Positions 28,354-39,815 of a stretch of DNA of 64,000 nt are shown here, one piece after another. Positions within the stretch are counted from its first letter, which is position 1. Each line of letters starts with the position of its first letter. Both the position numbers and the translations under genes were made by a program. This DNA comes from Diploscapter coronatus (taxonomy: Eukaryota > Nematoda > Chromadorea > Rhabditida > Rhabditidae), in assembly GCA_964036155.1 (NCBI GenBank), contig OZ038423.1, positions 60,031,249 to 60,095,248 on the forward strand. Reading direction: 5' to 3'. The notes beneath the pieces are model-generated. The model had not been told where the DNA came from. It did no database searches and saw only the letters and a list, made by a program, of their open reading frames with translations.

Positions 28354-28935
28354 AATTAGAATAACTTAGTTTAAACCTTAGAAAATACGAAAATTCCTTC
28401 TAGAATATAATTTACGATTCTCTGAAAATCGAAATTCTTCGCAAATTTCTCATAATATTGGCTAATTTTGACGAACTACGAATAATAAAACAGTTCAAAA
28501 CTATCGAAATGTCAGAAATAGACATTTTCAGGGGAGGAGAAAAGGGTTGTGAACTGACAATGCTGATAATGTCATTAACATATCATTATTATTATCACTA
28601 AACAATCGAAACAATGTTAGTGCGGGGACGAAAGAATATTATTATAATAGGGCAAAAACTTTCACTGGTTTGCCTTTGAATTGGACATTATGTTTGTCGA
28701 AAAAACTCGGTCTAAATCATTTTTACCAATTCTTAGAAATCTATGATAGTAAATTATGATTTAGGGTTTACGTTAAGTTAATGAAATTGAAGGAAACTTA
28801 AATGATTGATGAAAAATGATTCAATGATTACTAAGTCTAACGACATTATTTATGAAAATGCGCAGTATTTAATATTTTTGATATCATTATCTCTCAAATT
28901 TAACGCACACTTCAGTAAATTTAAGGTAATAATTC
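28354..28935. other. Intergenic region left of the large inverted repeat
   Basis: AT-rich sequence upstream of the transporter gene, presumably its promoter side. No TATA box or gene is recognised. Confidence 0.4.
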
Positions 28936-29771
28936 ATCAATCTAACAAGGGAAGGTTTTACCCTCGTCTTGGCGATATGAGACGAGAGTACCCACATCTT
29001 TCTTCCCATGGCCTGAGGATTCCAAATCTGTAAAAATTTCTTGCCCCTTCGCATGAATATACCCGTCCCGAGGGTCTCGAATTTCTTCTATCTCACACCC
29101 CTTACTCCCCTCAGCCGGAAAGAAGGGAAGGTGAGACATGTAATCGTGGCGCAGTGGTATAGAGTTGGTCATAAGGATACTATGCCGTTTTATTATCTAT
29201 CACTGTCCACTTTTTTCATTTAAAGAAATTATTTTTTTTGCCAAATTTATTTCCAACCTAAACAAGTTTTTTTTTTTTTTTTTGCATATTTGGTAGTACT
29301 ATATAAGGGCAAAAATGGTTATCACACTCGACATATAAAAGATAGCGTTTTTGAGAAATTAATTTTTTTCGAAATACAAACAACGTATCATTCTAAATGT
29401 TTCGTTTCATTATGAATATTTAGCAAAAATTCTGTAAAAGATAAGTTTTCGAATAAATAAATTTGGCAAAAAAAATAATTTCTACAAATGAAAAAAGTGA
29501 ATAGTGATAGATAATAAAACGGCATAGTATCCTTATGACCAACTCTATACCACTGCGCCACGATTACATGTCTCACCTTCCCTTCTTTCCGGCTGAGGGG
29601 AGTAAGGGGTGTGAGATAGAAGAAATTCGAGACCCTCGGGACGGGTATATTCATGCGAAGGGGCAAGAAATTTTTACAGATTTGGAATCCTCAGGCCATG
29701 GGAAGAAAGATGTGGGTACTCTCGTCTCATATCGCCAAGACGAGGGTAAAACCTTCCCTTGTAAGATTGAT
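28936..29771. mobile_element. Large palindromic (foldback) element, two arms of about 317 bases
   Basis: 28936-29254 and 29456-29771 are near-identical reverse complements, starting ATCAATCT and ending AGATTGAT. A spacer of about 200 bases contains a run of about 16 T. By eye the arms differ at only a handful of positions, so the element is young or recently corrected. Each arm carries the same 76-codon ORF; this is an automatic result of the inverted duplication and is not a protein call. Each arm also holds GTGGCGCAGTGGTA, which looks like a tRNA A-box; no complete tRNA can be folded around it. No transposase is present, so it is non-autonomous. Confidence 0.85.
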
Positions 29772-30813
29772 TAAAATACACCAAAACTTAAAATTTATCG
29801 ATCGAAACTCAATAAAATAGTGTGACCATATCAAACGTTGAAATTAAAAATCAATAGCCTAGAGTCGAGAGAAACTATTGGAATTTCATTAAAAAATACT
29901 AGTTTTTGGGATTATTTTATTATTATTGACCTAAAAATCGAATAACATCTATCGGAAAATATAGCGTTTAGCAATTCTGTTTTTTGATATCTAAATTATG
30001 TCATTTTACCTAAAATATCGAGAAAAAAAGATAATATTCAAACCTTATTCGAAAAAATCATAGAAAAAGGAAAAATGGCCTATCGTGGACTAACATTGTA
30101 CTTCATGCAGATGGTCAAGTCATGTGAAAACCTCTAGTTTAACTGAAATAAGAAAAGGTCAGCATATAACGAATGACAAAGCATGATAGTCATGCTTCTA
30201 ATAACCTATTCATCTTTTCAAGGCCATTCTGATAAAACTTTATTTTCTCTTCAAAATATTCTATAAAACCGTTTTACTTTTTCAAAAAAATCTTTATTTT
30301 TCGGGAAAGTGCCACTTCTTTCCAGACTAGAAACGATACATGATATGGCATACAAATCAAAATTTCATGGTCTGGAAAATAGATCATTGTCGCATCCTTT
30401 GCTATTTTCTTTCCAAGCAACTACTTTCCAGATCACAAAATTTTATAAGATCCCAAAAAAAACCGATAAAATTGCTTTGTTATGGCAATATGTTTGTCGA
30501 TGACGATGAAACATTCCGTATTTGTGGTCAGAAAATTAGATTCTCTAAAATTTCAAATTCATGATAAACTCTTTCAAAACAACCCAAGTTTCGAGATTCT
30601 AAAAAGGTTACGCTAAAACGCTATCTATAATAAAACACAACACCTGAAAAGTCGAATAGGTTCCTAGAATAATTTTGATATTTTCTTAGAATGCACATTT
30701 CATGGATAATCAATAGACGGCGCTATGATAGAATTGAGACGTCATATTGAAAAAGAGCGTCACAATAAGATCGTAACGCCTTTTTAAATGACGCTTTAAA
30801 AAGACGTCAAAAT
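29772..30813. other. Intergenic region right of the inverted repeat
   Basis: AT-rich, between the foldback element and the 3' end of the carboxylase gene. Near 30715-30815 there are several GCGCT/GACGTC/ACGCCTTTTTAA pieces, similar to those at 20225-20275 and 61548-61640, which look like relics of another dispersed repeat. No gene is seen. Confidence 0.4.
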
Positions 30814-33800
30814 TTAAGCGTTGGCCTGAGCTTTTTCCTCCTCGAAAGTAACGATCTGGGTATTTTTGGTGACATTTTTGCCCGGTTTCACGTGGATTTC
30901 AGCGATGTTCGCGTCTCTGAAAATCTCAAATTCGAACTTAAATTTTAACTTTCAAGAGCAATTTAGAAAAGTAGTTGCATCGTTGCATGCGAAATAGTAT
31001 AAGACTTGATAGGGAAAAGACTCTCTCCTTTTACTATTTCGTATGCAAAGATGCAACTATTGCAGATTGCCCTGTCAAGGTTAAGTTTGAGACTAAATAA
31101 TTTAAATTTACCTAGGGGCCCGGATAATGTACTCCATTTTCATCGCAGTCATCACTGCGACTGGCTGGCCCTTGGTGACCTGAATTTGTGAAATTTTAGG
31201 TAAGTTTCAAAAATTTTAGTTTTAAGAAGCAATTCAGCTCCGGATTTAAAAGTGATGTTTAATCGGAACAAAATGTTTCAAGAAAATCCTGATTCTTGTT
31301 TCGAAACTCAATTAATTTCAACGTTCCTTGATGGAAAATGTCAAAAATTGCATAAGTTTCAAGAAACCATTCGATATCTTATGAAAGAGTAAACTTAATA
31401 TAGCCGACCTTGTCCTGTTCAAAAGCCGATAAATTCTACAAAAATCAAAAATGTTCACCTGCTGCCCCTTCTGGACGAGTATCTTTTCGATGATGCCAGG
31501 CATGGGCGCTACCGCGTGGTCTGCGTCTTCACCCGAACCAGATAAGCCAGCATCAGAATAGGTCTTAGAAGTAACGTATTCATTCTGCAAATTAAAAAAA
31601 ATTCAAATTTTGAGAATTAACATTCATTTTTCACTCGATTTCCTAAAAAAAAGTGAAACTTATATTTATTACGCGAAAAAATTAATTTTAGATGTGATGT
31701 ATTCATTCTGGAAGATCTCTTTCGATTTAGTGTAATTTTCGTAGTTTTCAAGAATGGATCGCGACTATCAAGATGTATCAATTGCTCATCCGATTTTCAG
31801 AAATATTGAAATCCATTTCATTTTATTATTAAAAAGTGGTATGGACTTTGCGATACCATCGAGCATCATATGTATTTTCATCCACGATTCGAAAACTTAT
31901 TTCGTTTTTAATTAAAGTATCAGCAGGTAGCGCCGAAGTATTAAAATCGAGATTTTCGAATGAACTATTTGATTTTTAAGCATACCTGAGAAATTCCATG
32001 CACAACTGCCTTATCCTGTACCTCCAGAGCGTCGACATTCCATCTAAAAATCAGTATTCAGAAAAAGCCGATAAAAATAAAAATGACCTCTTTCCATTTA
32101 CCGTAATACCGAACGACAATTCATCACCGTGAGTGTGCACTGTGTGAATTTCGATTTCGTACTTCTGACCGTCGATTTCTGAGGTAATTTTCCCATCCGA
32201 ACCGAAGGTGAGCGCCACTGCTTGACTACCTGAAATTTGGTAGTATTACTATTTTTGGCACACATTAGCATATTTTACCAAAAATGTCGCCCCATTATAC
32301 CATCACCCAAACATTTACCATTTTGGGTAACCACTTAATTAGGGTTGGTTTGATCTTGGCCATAAGGGAAAGGCGACCGAGTTTCAATAGACTTGGTCAC
32401 CGGCAAAGAGGCCATCGCACTACCACTCGACCATGCGGTCAACAACAAAGAAGAGTTGGAAGTGCGTTCAAATAGGCGTATGATTCAGAAAATCTAGCGT
32501 TTTCTTGTGAATTTTTCTAAAATATTGAATCATCGAGTCTCTACATATAATGAGGAGTTTTTCCCCTAGTTTTACAGTAACCATTCTTTTAAAGAAGTAA
32601 ACTTGCTATAGACTAAGTGAAACAAATTTGGCCTATCGAAATCTTAGTGAAATACGCATGTTTCAAGAAAATCTCTTTTCTATAGAAATCTTCTAGAATG
32701 CTGATTCTCACAAAATGTGGAAAGTTATAAAAAAAAAAGTAAGCGTACTATAGATAAAGTGACATATCATTCTCTTCTCAAAACCAAGTTCAAAAATACG
32801 TTACAAAACATGTCAATTTTCAGCTAAGTAAATATAAATCGATTTCTCCTTGTGTTATTTCAGTTAGATTTGGTTTAATATGAGATAAATTTAAAGAAGC
32901 TATTAAAAGAATAGTCATACCCAATTTGAACTCCTTCTTCGGTGCGTAGTTGATTCGAAACATGGGGAAGGCCTAAAATATGAATTAAAGAGAGCATAAA
33001 TGCTAAAATTAAAGTAAACCCAATTAAAAGGTAGAAAAATAGTTGTAATTAAAATTAAAACTAATAAAAAACAAACTAAAAATACTTGGAAAGGTCCATT
33101 AATGTTCTTGGGTCTGGAGAGTAGGTACAAAGCCACAGCGCCCTCGATCATTTCTTCGGCCGACGGCTTTTTCTCAGCGAACAGCTCCTCTTGGAAGTCC
33201 GGAATGAAATCCGTGTAAACGTTGCCCTGAAAATTTACAATTAAAAAATCGATAGGTCTCATAAAGTTCCTAAGATTTTAATGTATAAGAAACATTGTGT
33301 AATGGCTTCGAACTGCATATCAAATTCTAATTGAAAAGATTATGAAGTATTATGTATGACGAACGTGGTGAATAGCATCAGAAAAAAATTTCAAGTATGT
33401 TTCAAAAAATACATGTTATATAAAATTTCTTATAAGATATTGTATTACGTGTATAATTGGAAGTAGAAAAAACAAGTTGAAAAATTAAACAAAAATCTTG
33501 CCTTAATGAACTCTTCGTGAGCTAGGACCGTCCTGACGAAGGAGATGTTCGTAGGCAGGCCGGAAATGAACGTATCTGCCAATGCTTTGTCCAGCAATCT
33601 AGCTGCGGAACGTCTATCTTGACCCCAGACGATTATCTGTAAATTTTGATCTTTAAAAATCTCTTAACTTTATCACGAAAGAAAAATTAACAATATTGCG
33701 AGAAAATGTGCTCCCTAAGCAAAAATTTCGAATAGGTTTCAAATTTTCATATTACTATCTTGGAAAATAGTTTTGAGTGGAAATATCTTCTAAATAAAAT

Positions 33801-36759
33801 TTTTTTAAAATAAGCTTCAAAATTTGACACCTAATTTTCGAACTTTTACAAAATAGTATCGTCCTTTCTAGTTCAGTTACGAAAAGATTTTAAAAAATCG
33901 AACTAAAACATGAAATTGACCTTAGCGATCATCGGATCGTAGTGAACCGAGACTTCATCCCCAGAAACTACAGCCGTTTCCACCCTTGCATCTTTGGGGA
34001 ATCTCACCGCGTTCAGTTTACCTAAAATTTCGAATTTTAGGTTCACAAAATTTGACACCATTTCAAACAATTACATTTTACAATACCTTTTTTTTTAAAT
34101 AATCAGTAAGTTCTTAAAATAAACTTTAAAAAAGTTCATTTTAAAAAATAAATAAAAGAAAATTTTTTTTAATTTAAATATATACCAGCAGTAGGCATGA
34201 ATGTGCCCTTCTCTGTGTTCTCCGCATACACTCGGCATTCGAATGCGTGTCCATTTAATGGGATTTGTTCTTGAGTCAGGGGGAGCTTCTCGCCCTGAGC
34301 CACTCGGAGCTGCCATTCGACTAAGTCTGTTCCTAAAAATATTTTTTTGATTTTCTTAAAACTGCCACTAAATTAGGTCGGTGCATGAAAATATTCGAAT
34401 TAGATTTTTCTGGTCTGTTTAAGAAAATTTGAACTGGGAAAGATACTTGACATTTCCAATTAAGTGACCACGTTTTGAAAGTAAATCATCTAAAATTTGA
34501 AACAAGTTTCAAAATTCTCCTCTACAAAAATATTACCAATCTCATAAATGTCATTATTAACAGTTTTTAAACCTTAAAATCTAACCAGTAATGGCCTCTG
34601 ATACCGGGTGTTCCACTTGCAACCTCGTGTTCATCTCCATGAAGTAGAACTCGCCTCTGAAATATTTTTTAAATCTGACTTTTTATAATCAGACTTCATT
34701 TTTTCCGGGGTTAAGAATTTCTTAAACCTAGTACCTGGGGTCCATGATGAACTCGACCGTTCCTGCCCCAACATAGTGAACGGCTGCGGCAGCTCTTTTA
34801 GCTGCCTCACCCAGACGAAGGCGAGTGTCCATGTCTTAATTAGGGGCAATTAAGTCGTTTCATTAGCATAAGTATCTCATTTAATTCCCCCAATTAACTC
34901 ACCAATTAACGGCGCTGGTGCTTCTTCGATGATTTTCTGGTGTCTTCTCTGAACCGAGCAGTCTCGCTCCCAAAGATGGACGTAGTTGTTGTGGTGGTCA
35001 CCGAACACCTTAATTAGAGTAGTTAAGTATTTTAATTAGGACCACTAAGTCGCTAATTTGAATAATGGACTATTTAATTACCTGAACTTCCACATGCCTG
35101 GGTCTTTCGACGAATTTCTCGACCAGCATATCATCGTTGCCGAAGGATTTCTTGGCCTCGTTTCTCGCAGACGCAAGCTGCTCGTCAAATTCGGATTCTT
35201 TCCAGGCGATTCGCATTCCTGAATTTTTTTCATGTTTCAAAATAAAAAGAAAAAAAACCGACCTTTCCCGCCTCCACCATAGACTGCTTTCAGCATGACT
35301 GGGTAGCCGATTCGCGCCGCTTCAGACTTCAAATGCGCATCGGCTTGATTATCACCATGATAACCTTGAACAATGGGGACCTAAAATAAAAACATACAGA
35401 TTCAGTCTTTTTCCAAATTTTCTTTATAAAGCAACATTCATAAAAAATTGTATCTTTTTGGAAACATTTTCCAGACTTCTCAAAACTTGACCCGCAGAAA
35501 TAATAGTGTATCATGTTGAGAGAGTAAAAGAGCACGTCTTCATTTCCTCTCTCGAAAAGATGCACTATTTTTATGCAGGTTGCATTTTGAGAAGTCTAAT
35601 CGTTTCGATTTGTTAAAGTTTTCTAATATAAATAAAAATTCAATTATCTAAAAATGACAAAATTTCCACCCCAGCCTTGTCCATGATACTCTTGGCCAGA
35701 CTCTTCGTGCCCATGTCTCTGATCGCCTGGATAGGCGGGCCGATGAAGACGATCCCCGCCTCTGCACATTTCTGCGCGAAATTTGCATTCTCCGAGAGAA
35801 ATCCGTAACCGGGATGGATTGCCTCAAATATAATAAATCTTTTAAAAAACTCATAAGAGAAATGAGATGAAACAACTCTTTGAATTTTTAAATATCATAT
35901 TTATAAAGTAAAAAATTATTTCGAAAAAGAATAAAAAATTTGTACCTCAGCCCCCGATTTCAGAGCCGTATCGATAATTTTGTCCATGTTCAGGTAGCTC
36001 TGCGCGGCGGTCGGAGGACCGATGTGAAAGGCCTGCAGATAAAAATGTCAAGATACGTTTCAAAAGTTTTAAATTAAAATCAAAATAAAGTAACTAGAAT
36101 ACGGTAATTAGTATCCTTTAAAGCTACAGCAACCCTTACTTTATCAGCCTTCCTGACAAAGAGTGCTCCTTTGTCCGCGTCCGAATACACCGCGACGCAC
36201 TCAATGCCCATCTTCCTGGCCGTGTTCATCACTCGGATCGAGATCTCGCCTCTGAAATAGTTTATTCTAATTTTTGGATTACTGTAATACCAAAAATAGA
36301 CTTCTTATTAAAATTTCTAAATAAAACTAAGCATTCTTTTTAACCTTCGAGTTACTGTAATTAAAAAATAAAAGATCTCTCTTATTAAAAATGTGTGTCC
36401 AGGAACTTTCATTTTAATATTTTTTATGAAAATGTTTATTTTCTTACCGATTAGCAATCAAAACTCGGGAAATCTTCCGGACGATCGGGTTCTCATTGTG
36501 AAAAGTAGAAGACGAGCATTTCTGGAAAGATACGATGATCTTTGAATTTTTTAAAAGAATTTCGAAGAAAAGCTAGAATACATTTAGGATATTTCTTCTG
36601 AAACCTAGGACATTTTTGATTTACAAAGAAAGAAGTAGCATTAACATTCTCAAAAAGAATAAACGAATTTTCAATTTTCTTGAAGCCCGCCTGAGATACG
36701 AATCGAATCATCCTTTCCGACCTCGATAATTGATTTGACCAAAGCAGCCACTTGTTCAT
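30814..36759 (-). CDS. mccc-1: 3-methylcrotonyl-CoA carboxylase subunit alpha (biotin-carrying), mitochondrial
   Basis: Biotin-dependent enzyme of leucine breakdown; the alpha subunit carries biotin carboxylase and the biotin lysine. Twenty exons join in phase: 36625-36759, 36448-36521, 36140-36251, 35946-36032, 35670-35822, 35263-35380, 35082-35218, 34903-35008, 34735-34834, 34586-34656, 34186-34332, 33921-34021, 33502-33636, 33086-33226, 32921-32972, 32088-32229, 31986-32043, 31459-31584, 31112-31179 and 30814-30916. This gives 721 residues (human MCCC1 has 725). The ATG at 36759 follows TTTAG by four bases. The leader ([20 protein letters not shown]) suits mitochondrial import. Landmarks: [24 protein letters not shown] loop [18 protein letters not shown], biotin site [10 protein letters not shown], and tail QIVTFEEE, which distinguishes MCC from propionyl-CoA carboxylase. 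Intron 33227-33501 uses a GC donor. Two introns hold hairpin elements. Confidence 0.96.
30972..31059. mobile_element. 88-base hairpin element in last intron of mccc-1
   Basis: Arms 30972-30999 and 31032-31059 are reverse complements at about 26 of 28 positions (outer end TAGTTGCATC, inner end GAAATAGTA). The loop is 32 bases. The inner ends, read outward, give the ACTATTTC motif. It sits wholly inside intron 30917-31111. It could be a tiny MITE or a stem-loop retained in the pre-mRNA. Confidence 0.8.
35473..35597. mobile_element. 125-base hairpin element in an intron of mccc-1
   Basis: The left end AGACTTCTCAAAA and the right end TTTTGAGAAGTCT are perfect complements. The pairing continues imperfectly through TAGTGTATC and GATGCACTA. 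The centre is AGAGAG-rich. It lies in intron 35381-35669. It is a likely non-autonomous DNA transposon remnant. Confidence 0.75.
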
Positions 36760-36978
36760 TTTCTAAAGACCGATAATTTGAGGATACTAAATAGCTCTAA
36801 AAGTCAAATATTCCAAGGTTTTCAACCTCTAGTCTCAACAAGTACAAATTTCAAAAGTTCAGCTCTTTATTTTGTACCCATCGACAGTAAGTCAAATCAA
36901 CGATATACTATTCCGGAATATGTCAAACCCGTCTCAAATAAATCCTGAAGAGTAAAGCCATTAGCTGTAATTATAGAC

Positions 36979-38080
36979 TTAATTAAGATAGTTAATTATC
37001 AGAATCATTGCATGAACTACGACATATGTGGAGATGAGCAAGGTTGTAGAGGAAGCGATTTTTTGAAGTGCACCGGCGAATCTTTGTACGTTCCTGGCGT
37101 ACGTCGGTGGGAAGCCAAACAAGGCCGCGATAGTCGAGAAGTCCGGAGCAGTGCCATTCTGAAATTTTGCAACAAATATTTCAGTTTTTCTTGCAAATAA
37201 ACATTTAATATTCTATCTTCTATTTTTCTTTTGAAAAAATCATTTTTAAGATTTTTTATTGCAAAAAAAGCCCATTTTCATACATATTTTTGCAACAAAT
37301 TCTATCTTTACATTTTTCAGAATTTGTGATAAAAATTTTTATCCTTGCCTGCTTCCAAACCACGACGAAAACAACGGAGATGAGTAACCAGATGAAAAAC
37401 AGGTTGAACTCGTAACCAACCTCGCCAAGGAGACGGCCGGAAATTGCTGAAATTTCCAATTTTTTTAGAAAAATTTTGTAGGAACTCATTTTTATGCAAG
37501 AAAAAATCAGAAAATACTGAATTTAAAAAATGTTTTTAAAAAATACCCAGAAGAATGGCGAGAAATTGTAGATTCAGACATCGGGTGAAAATGCACGAGG
37601 AACAATTTTCGTTGACGGGCTGGGCGCATGCTCCTAATTTTTTCTATTGTTTAAAATTAAAAAAGAATAAATAATAATAAAATACCCCTGAAATTTTGAT
37701 TTTCCAGAGTTTGGGAATAGTCCAGCTTGTAGCCCTCGCCACCTTCTATCGCCGGTGCGCAGCGTTTTTCATCTAAACATTGGAAAAAAAATATATTTTA
37801 GAGAATCTCAAATAATTTGAAATTTCCTATTAAAATCAATCGTCGTTCCGTGCCATTTTCAAATAATAAATAAGTGCAGAAAATCAAAATTCCCAATGAT
37901 AATTTTAGAACAGAGTCCTCGCTTGAGAGCATTATAAGAAGTTCTCAGTAAAATATTTTTAAAATCACCCCCACTAGGTCCGGAAAGGATTTTTTCGAGT
38001 CGACTTTCCGCGCTTCCGAGGATTTTCTGCTGCCTTCGGGCCATCCTCTCTGCAGCAGTCAATGTTTGTCCTTCCGGCAT
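36979..38080 (-). CDS. CAML/GET2-like ER membrane protein
   Basis: CAML (GET2 in yeast) is the ER receptor subunit that takes tail-anchored proteins from TRC40/GET3. Five exons join in phase: 37969-38080, 37686-37772, 37547-37633, 37349-37446 and 36979-37158, giving about 187 residues. The start follows TTTTTCAG by five bases. The cytosolic N-terminus has the family's basic helix (RMARRQQKILGSAESRLEKI), the TRC40-binding signature. Three hydrophobic segments follow: LNLQFLAILLAISGRLL, LFFIWLLISVVFVVVW and STTLLISTYVVVHAMILII. Between the last two lies AALFGFPPTYARNVQRF, matching AALLLSGIPAEVINR of human CAMLG. The linker is shorter than in vertebrates (human about 296 residues in total). Intron 37159-37348 has a GC donor (CAG|GCAAGG). 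The stop lies about 220 bases upstream of the mccc-1 start on the same strand. Confidence 0.82.
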
Positions 38081-38312
38081 TTTTCTGAAAAATAATTAAA
38101 AACATCTTTGCAAATTTCGCCCACATTTCTTTTGATAAAACTATTCCTCACAAAAATGGGTGAATTTTCCAAATTCGTATTAGGCGAGATTTCCAAAAAA
38201 AATATAAAATAAAATTGTAAAATTCGCGAAAATAACAAACAAAATCGAGCACGGATAAAATCGTCCGTCGGTAAAGTGTCCACCTCGCACTGCGTTTACG
38301 CCGCTTTTATTG

Positions 38313-38492
38313 TCAACTTGTGTTGTCTCCTATTCGCTGTTTTAGGCCAGCCCTTTTATTTTTCGCTTCGATTGCCGCAATTTCGCTGATAATTTTCCGA
38401 TGCCTTAACATCAAAGTGTTGTAGAAAATTCGAGAAATCACTCTGACCATTTGGGTAGCAAGTTTGACCCATTTACCTTCACTTTTATTCAT
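38313..38492 (-). CDS. Small 59-residue protein, unrecognised
   Basis: Single-exon ORF from ATG 38492 to TGA 38313-38315. It begins 13 bases after AACATTTCAG, a good trans-splice or cis acceptor. The product is basic and predicted helical, with amphipathic stretches VKLATQMVRVISRIF and KIISEIAAIEAKNKR. It has no signal peptide or cysteine. Size and charge would fit a small mitochondrial inner-membrane-associated subunit, but I recognise no family. It lies 232 bases upstream of the CAML-like gene in the same direction and may be the first gene of an operon. An upstream exon outside the ORF is possible. Confidence 0.5.
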   Translation of the reverse strand: MNKSEGKWVKLATQMVRVISRIFYNTLMLRHRKIISEIAAIEAKNKRAGLKQRIGDNTS

Positions 38493-38723
38493 GTTGCATG
38501 CCACTGAAATGTTTCAAACAATTATTCCATTTATTCCCATTTTCTCCATAAAATTTTCGAAACATTAAAACCACTTTCAGAAATTCTAATTCCATCTCCC
38601 TTTCTTCAGAACCTTGAAGCTCTCCAGAAAATTGGTTACTGTAATTTCCAAAATTTGCGCAATATTTTATTATCGATTGATATTTTTATTTCTGAAAAAA
38701 TCATTTTAGTTGTTTCCAGGCCG
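38493..38723. promoter_or_regulatory. Bidirectional promoter region
   Basis: These 231 bases separate a minus-strand gene series (38492 leftward) from a plus-strand series (38724 rightward), so transcription of both should start here. It contains GGTTACTGTAATTT at 38635 and the acceptor TTTCCAG right before the plus-strand ATG. No TATA box is seen. Confidence 0.5.
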
Positions 38724-39815
38724 ATGGTTTTGAATCATCCCGCGTTTCGGCGGGACCCTACGTTGACGTTCGTCCGCTTCAAAACGCTCTACCCCAAAGT
38801 CGACTATTTCAAGGAGATCCTCCCTTTTGCCTCCAAAGACCGCGTCATCTCTCAGCGGGGCCGACCTGGAGGTAAATTTTAAGCTATCATATTTTCCATT
38901 AAAAGGGCTACATATTGATACCAAATTGCCTATTCTCCTAAAAATTTTCCATAATTTTAGTCCCCATGAAAAGAGCTAGATTTGGCATTAAATTCTCCAT
39001 TTTTTTCTAAAGTTCAACGAATTTTAAATCATACAAATTTAGTATCAAAATGTTCCTCATAACATAGGGAGTATTTTGGTATAAAACTTATGCGGAAAAT
39101 AATTTTTAAAACCGAAGAGAAAGACATTTTCCAGCGAGCTCGTGCGTCCAAGAAATGCAGGCCCTGTTCGGGTGCATGAAAAAGTGGGAGTTCGACGATC
39201 TGCAATGTCAGAAATTCCAAGACGTCTACATGCGCTGCATTCAAAAGCACGAGGCCGTCGTCAGGCAATATAAGGAGGCCGCTAAAAAGGTAAATTTGGT
39301 TTTCTTGGAAGACATAAAAATTTTCCCTCCCTTTAAAAATTAGCCTAGGAAATATGTTTAAAAAATTGTTTCAGGGTATCCTCGGTGATGGTGACGGCCG
39401 ATCGATCACGTCCACCCAATTCAACAAGCTCATGAAATTGTGGCCCCAGCCCGAAATGGGGACGCAGCCTTACAGGTGCAAATTAGCATAACTACAGTAA
39501 TCTTGGAAAAAGATTAGCACGAAATATGTCTTTAAAATTGTTGTATAGGAAAAGACCAGTAACCCTAAAAGATGACTGCCCTAAGTTATCATTTTTAAAT
39601 TTTATAGAAAAATATAAAGTAATCCGAAAAAAATGACTAGTTTTAAATATTACTCGAAAGATTTCAATGGAAAATCGGAAATGCCAGGAATTTTGAATTT
39701 CTAAAAATCTATCTTTAAATAATTAATTTTTTTCAGACAAGAAAAACGCCTCCCCACCCAGAGCTACGCGGACGATATTTTTCATAGGAAAAACCACAAA
39801 AAGAAGCCCAGCTAA
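38724..39815 (+). CDS. MRPS37: Mitochondrial small ribosomal subunit protein mS37 (CHCHD1)
   Basis: Component of the mitochondrial small ribosomal subunit, imported by the Mia40 disulfide relay. Four exons join in phase: 38724-38871, 39135-39289, 39374-39475 (boundaries within one base) and 39737-39815. The ATG follows TTTCCAG by four bases. A basic N-terminus (HPAFRRDPTL) leads to GRPGASSC and a twin CX9C CHCH domain: CVQEMQALFGC and CQKFQDVYMRC. The C-terminal half includes FNKLMKLWPQ, matching LNKLLQRFP of human CHCHD1, and a very basic tail (HRKNHKKKPS). It is about 160 residues, longer than the human protein (118). An AATAAA-type signal lies near 39982. Confidence 0.88.

Noticed and set aside
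29140..29185. Possible tRNA starting GTGGCGCAGTGGTA
   Set aside because: The A-box looks good, but no anticodon stem, T-arm or B-box follows in the right order.
28942..29774. Two matching ORFs of 76-79 codons on opposite strands
   Set aside because: They are mirror images created by the inverted repeat and have no signal, domain or splice context. Their identity reflects the palindrome, not protein conservation.
30309..30564. Overlapping 64- and 74-codon ORFs
   Set aside because: Two frames are open over the same AT-rich stretch, with no acceptor, donor or domain.
30814..36759. Propionyl-CoA carboxylase alpha instead of methylcrotonyl-CoA carboxylase alpha
   Set aside because: The C-terminal VTFEEE tail, the [11 protein letters not shown] segment and the 721-residue length fit MCC alpha. 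PCC alpha ends shortly after the biotin domain with a different tail.
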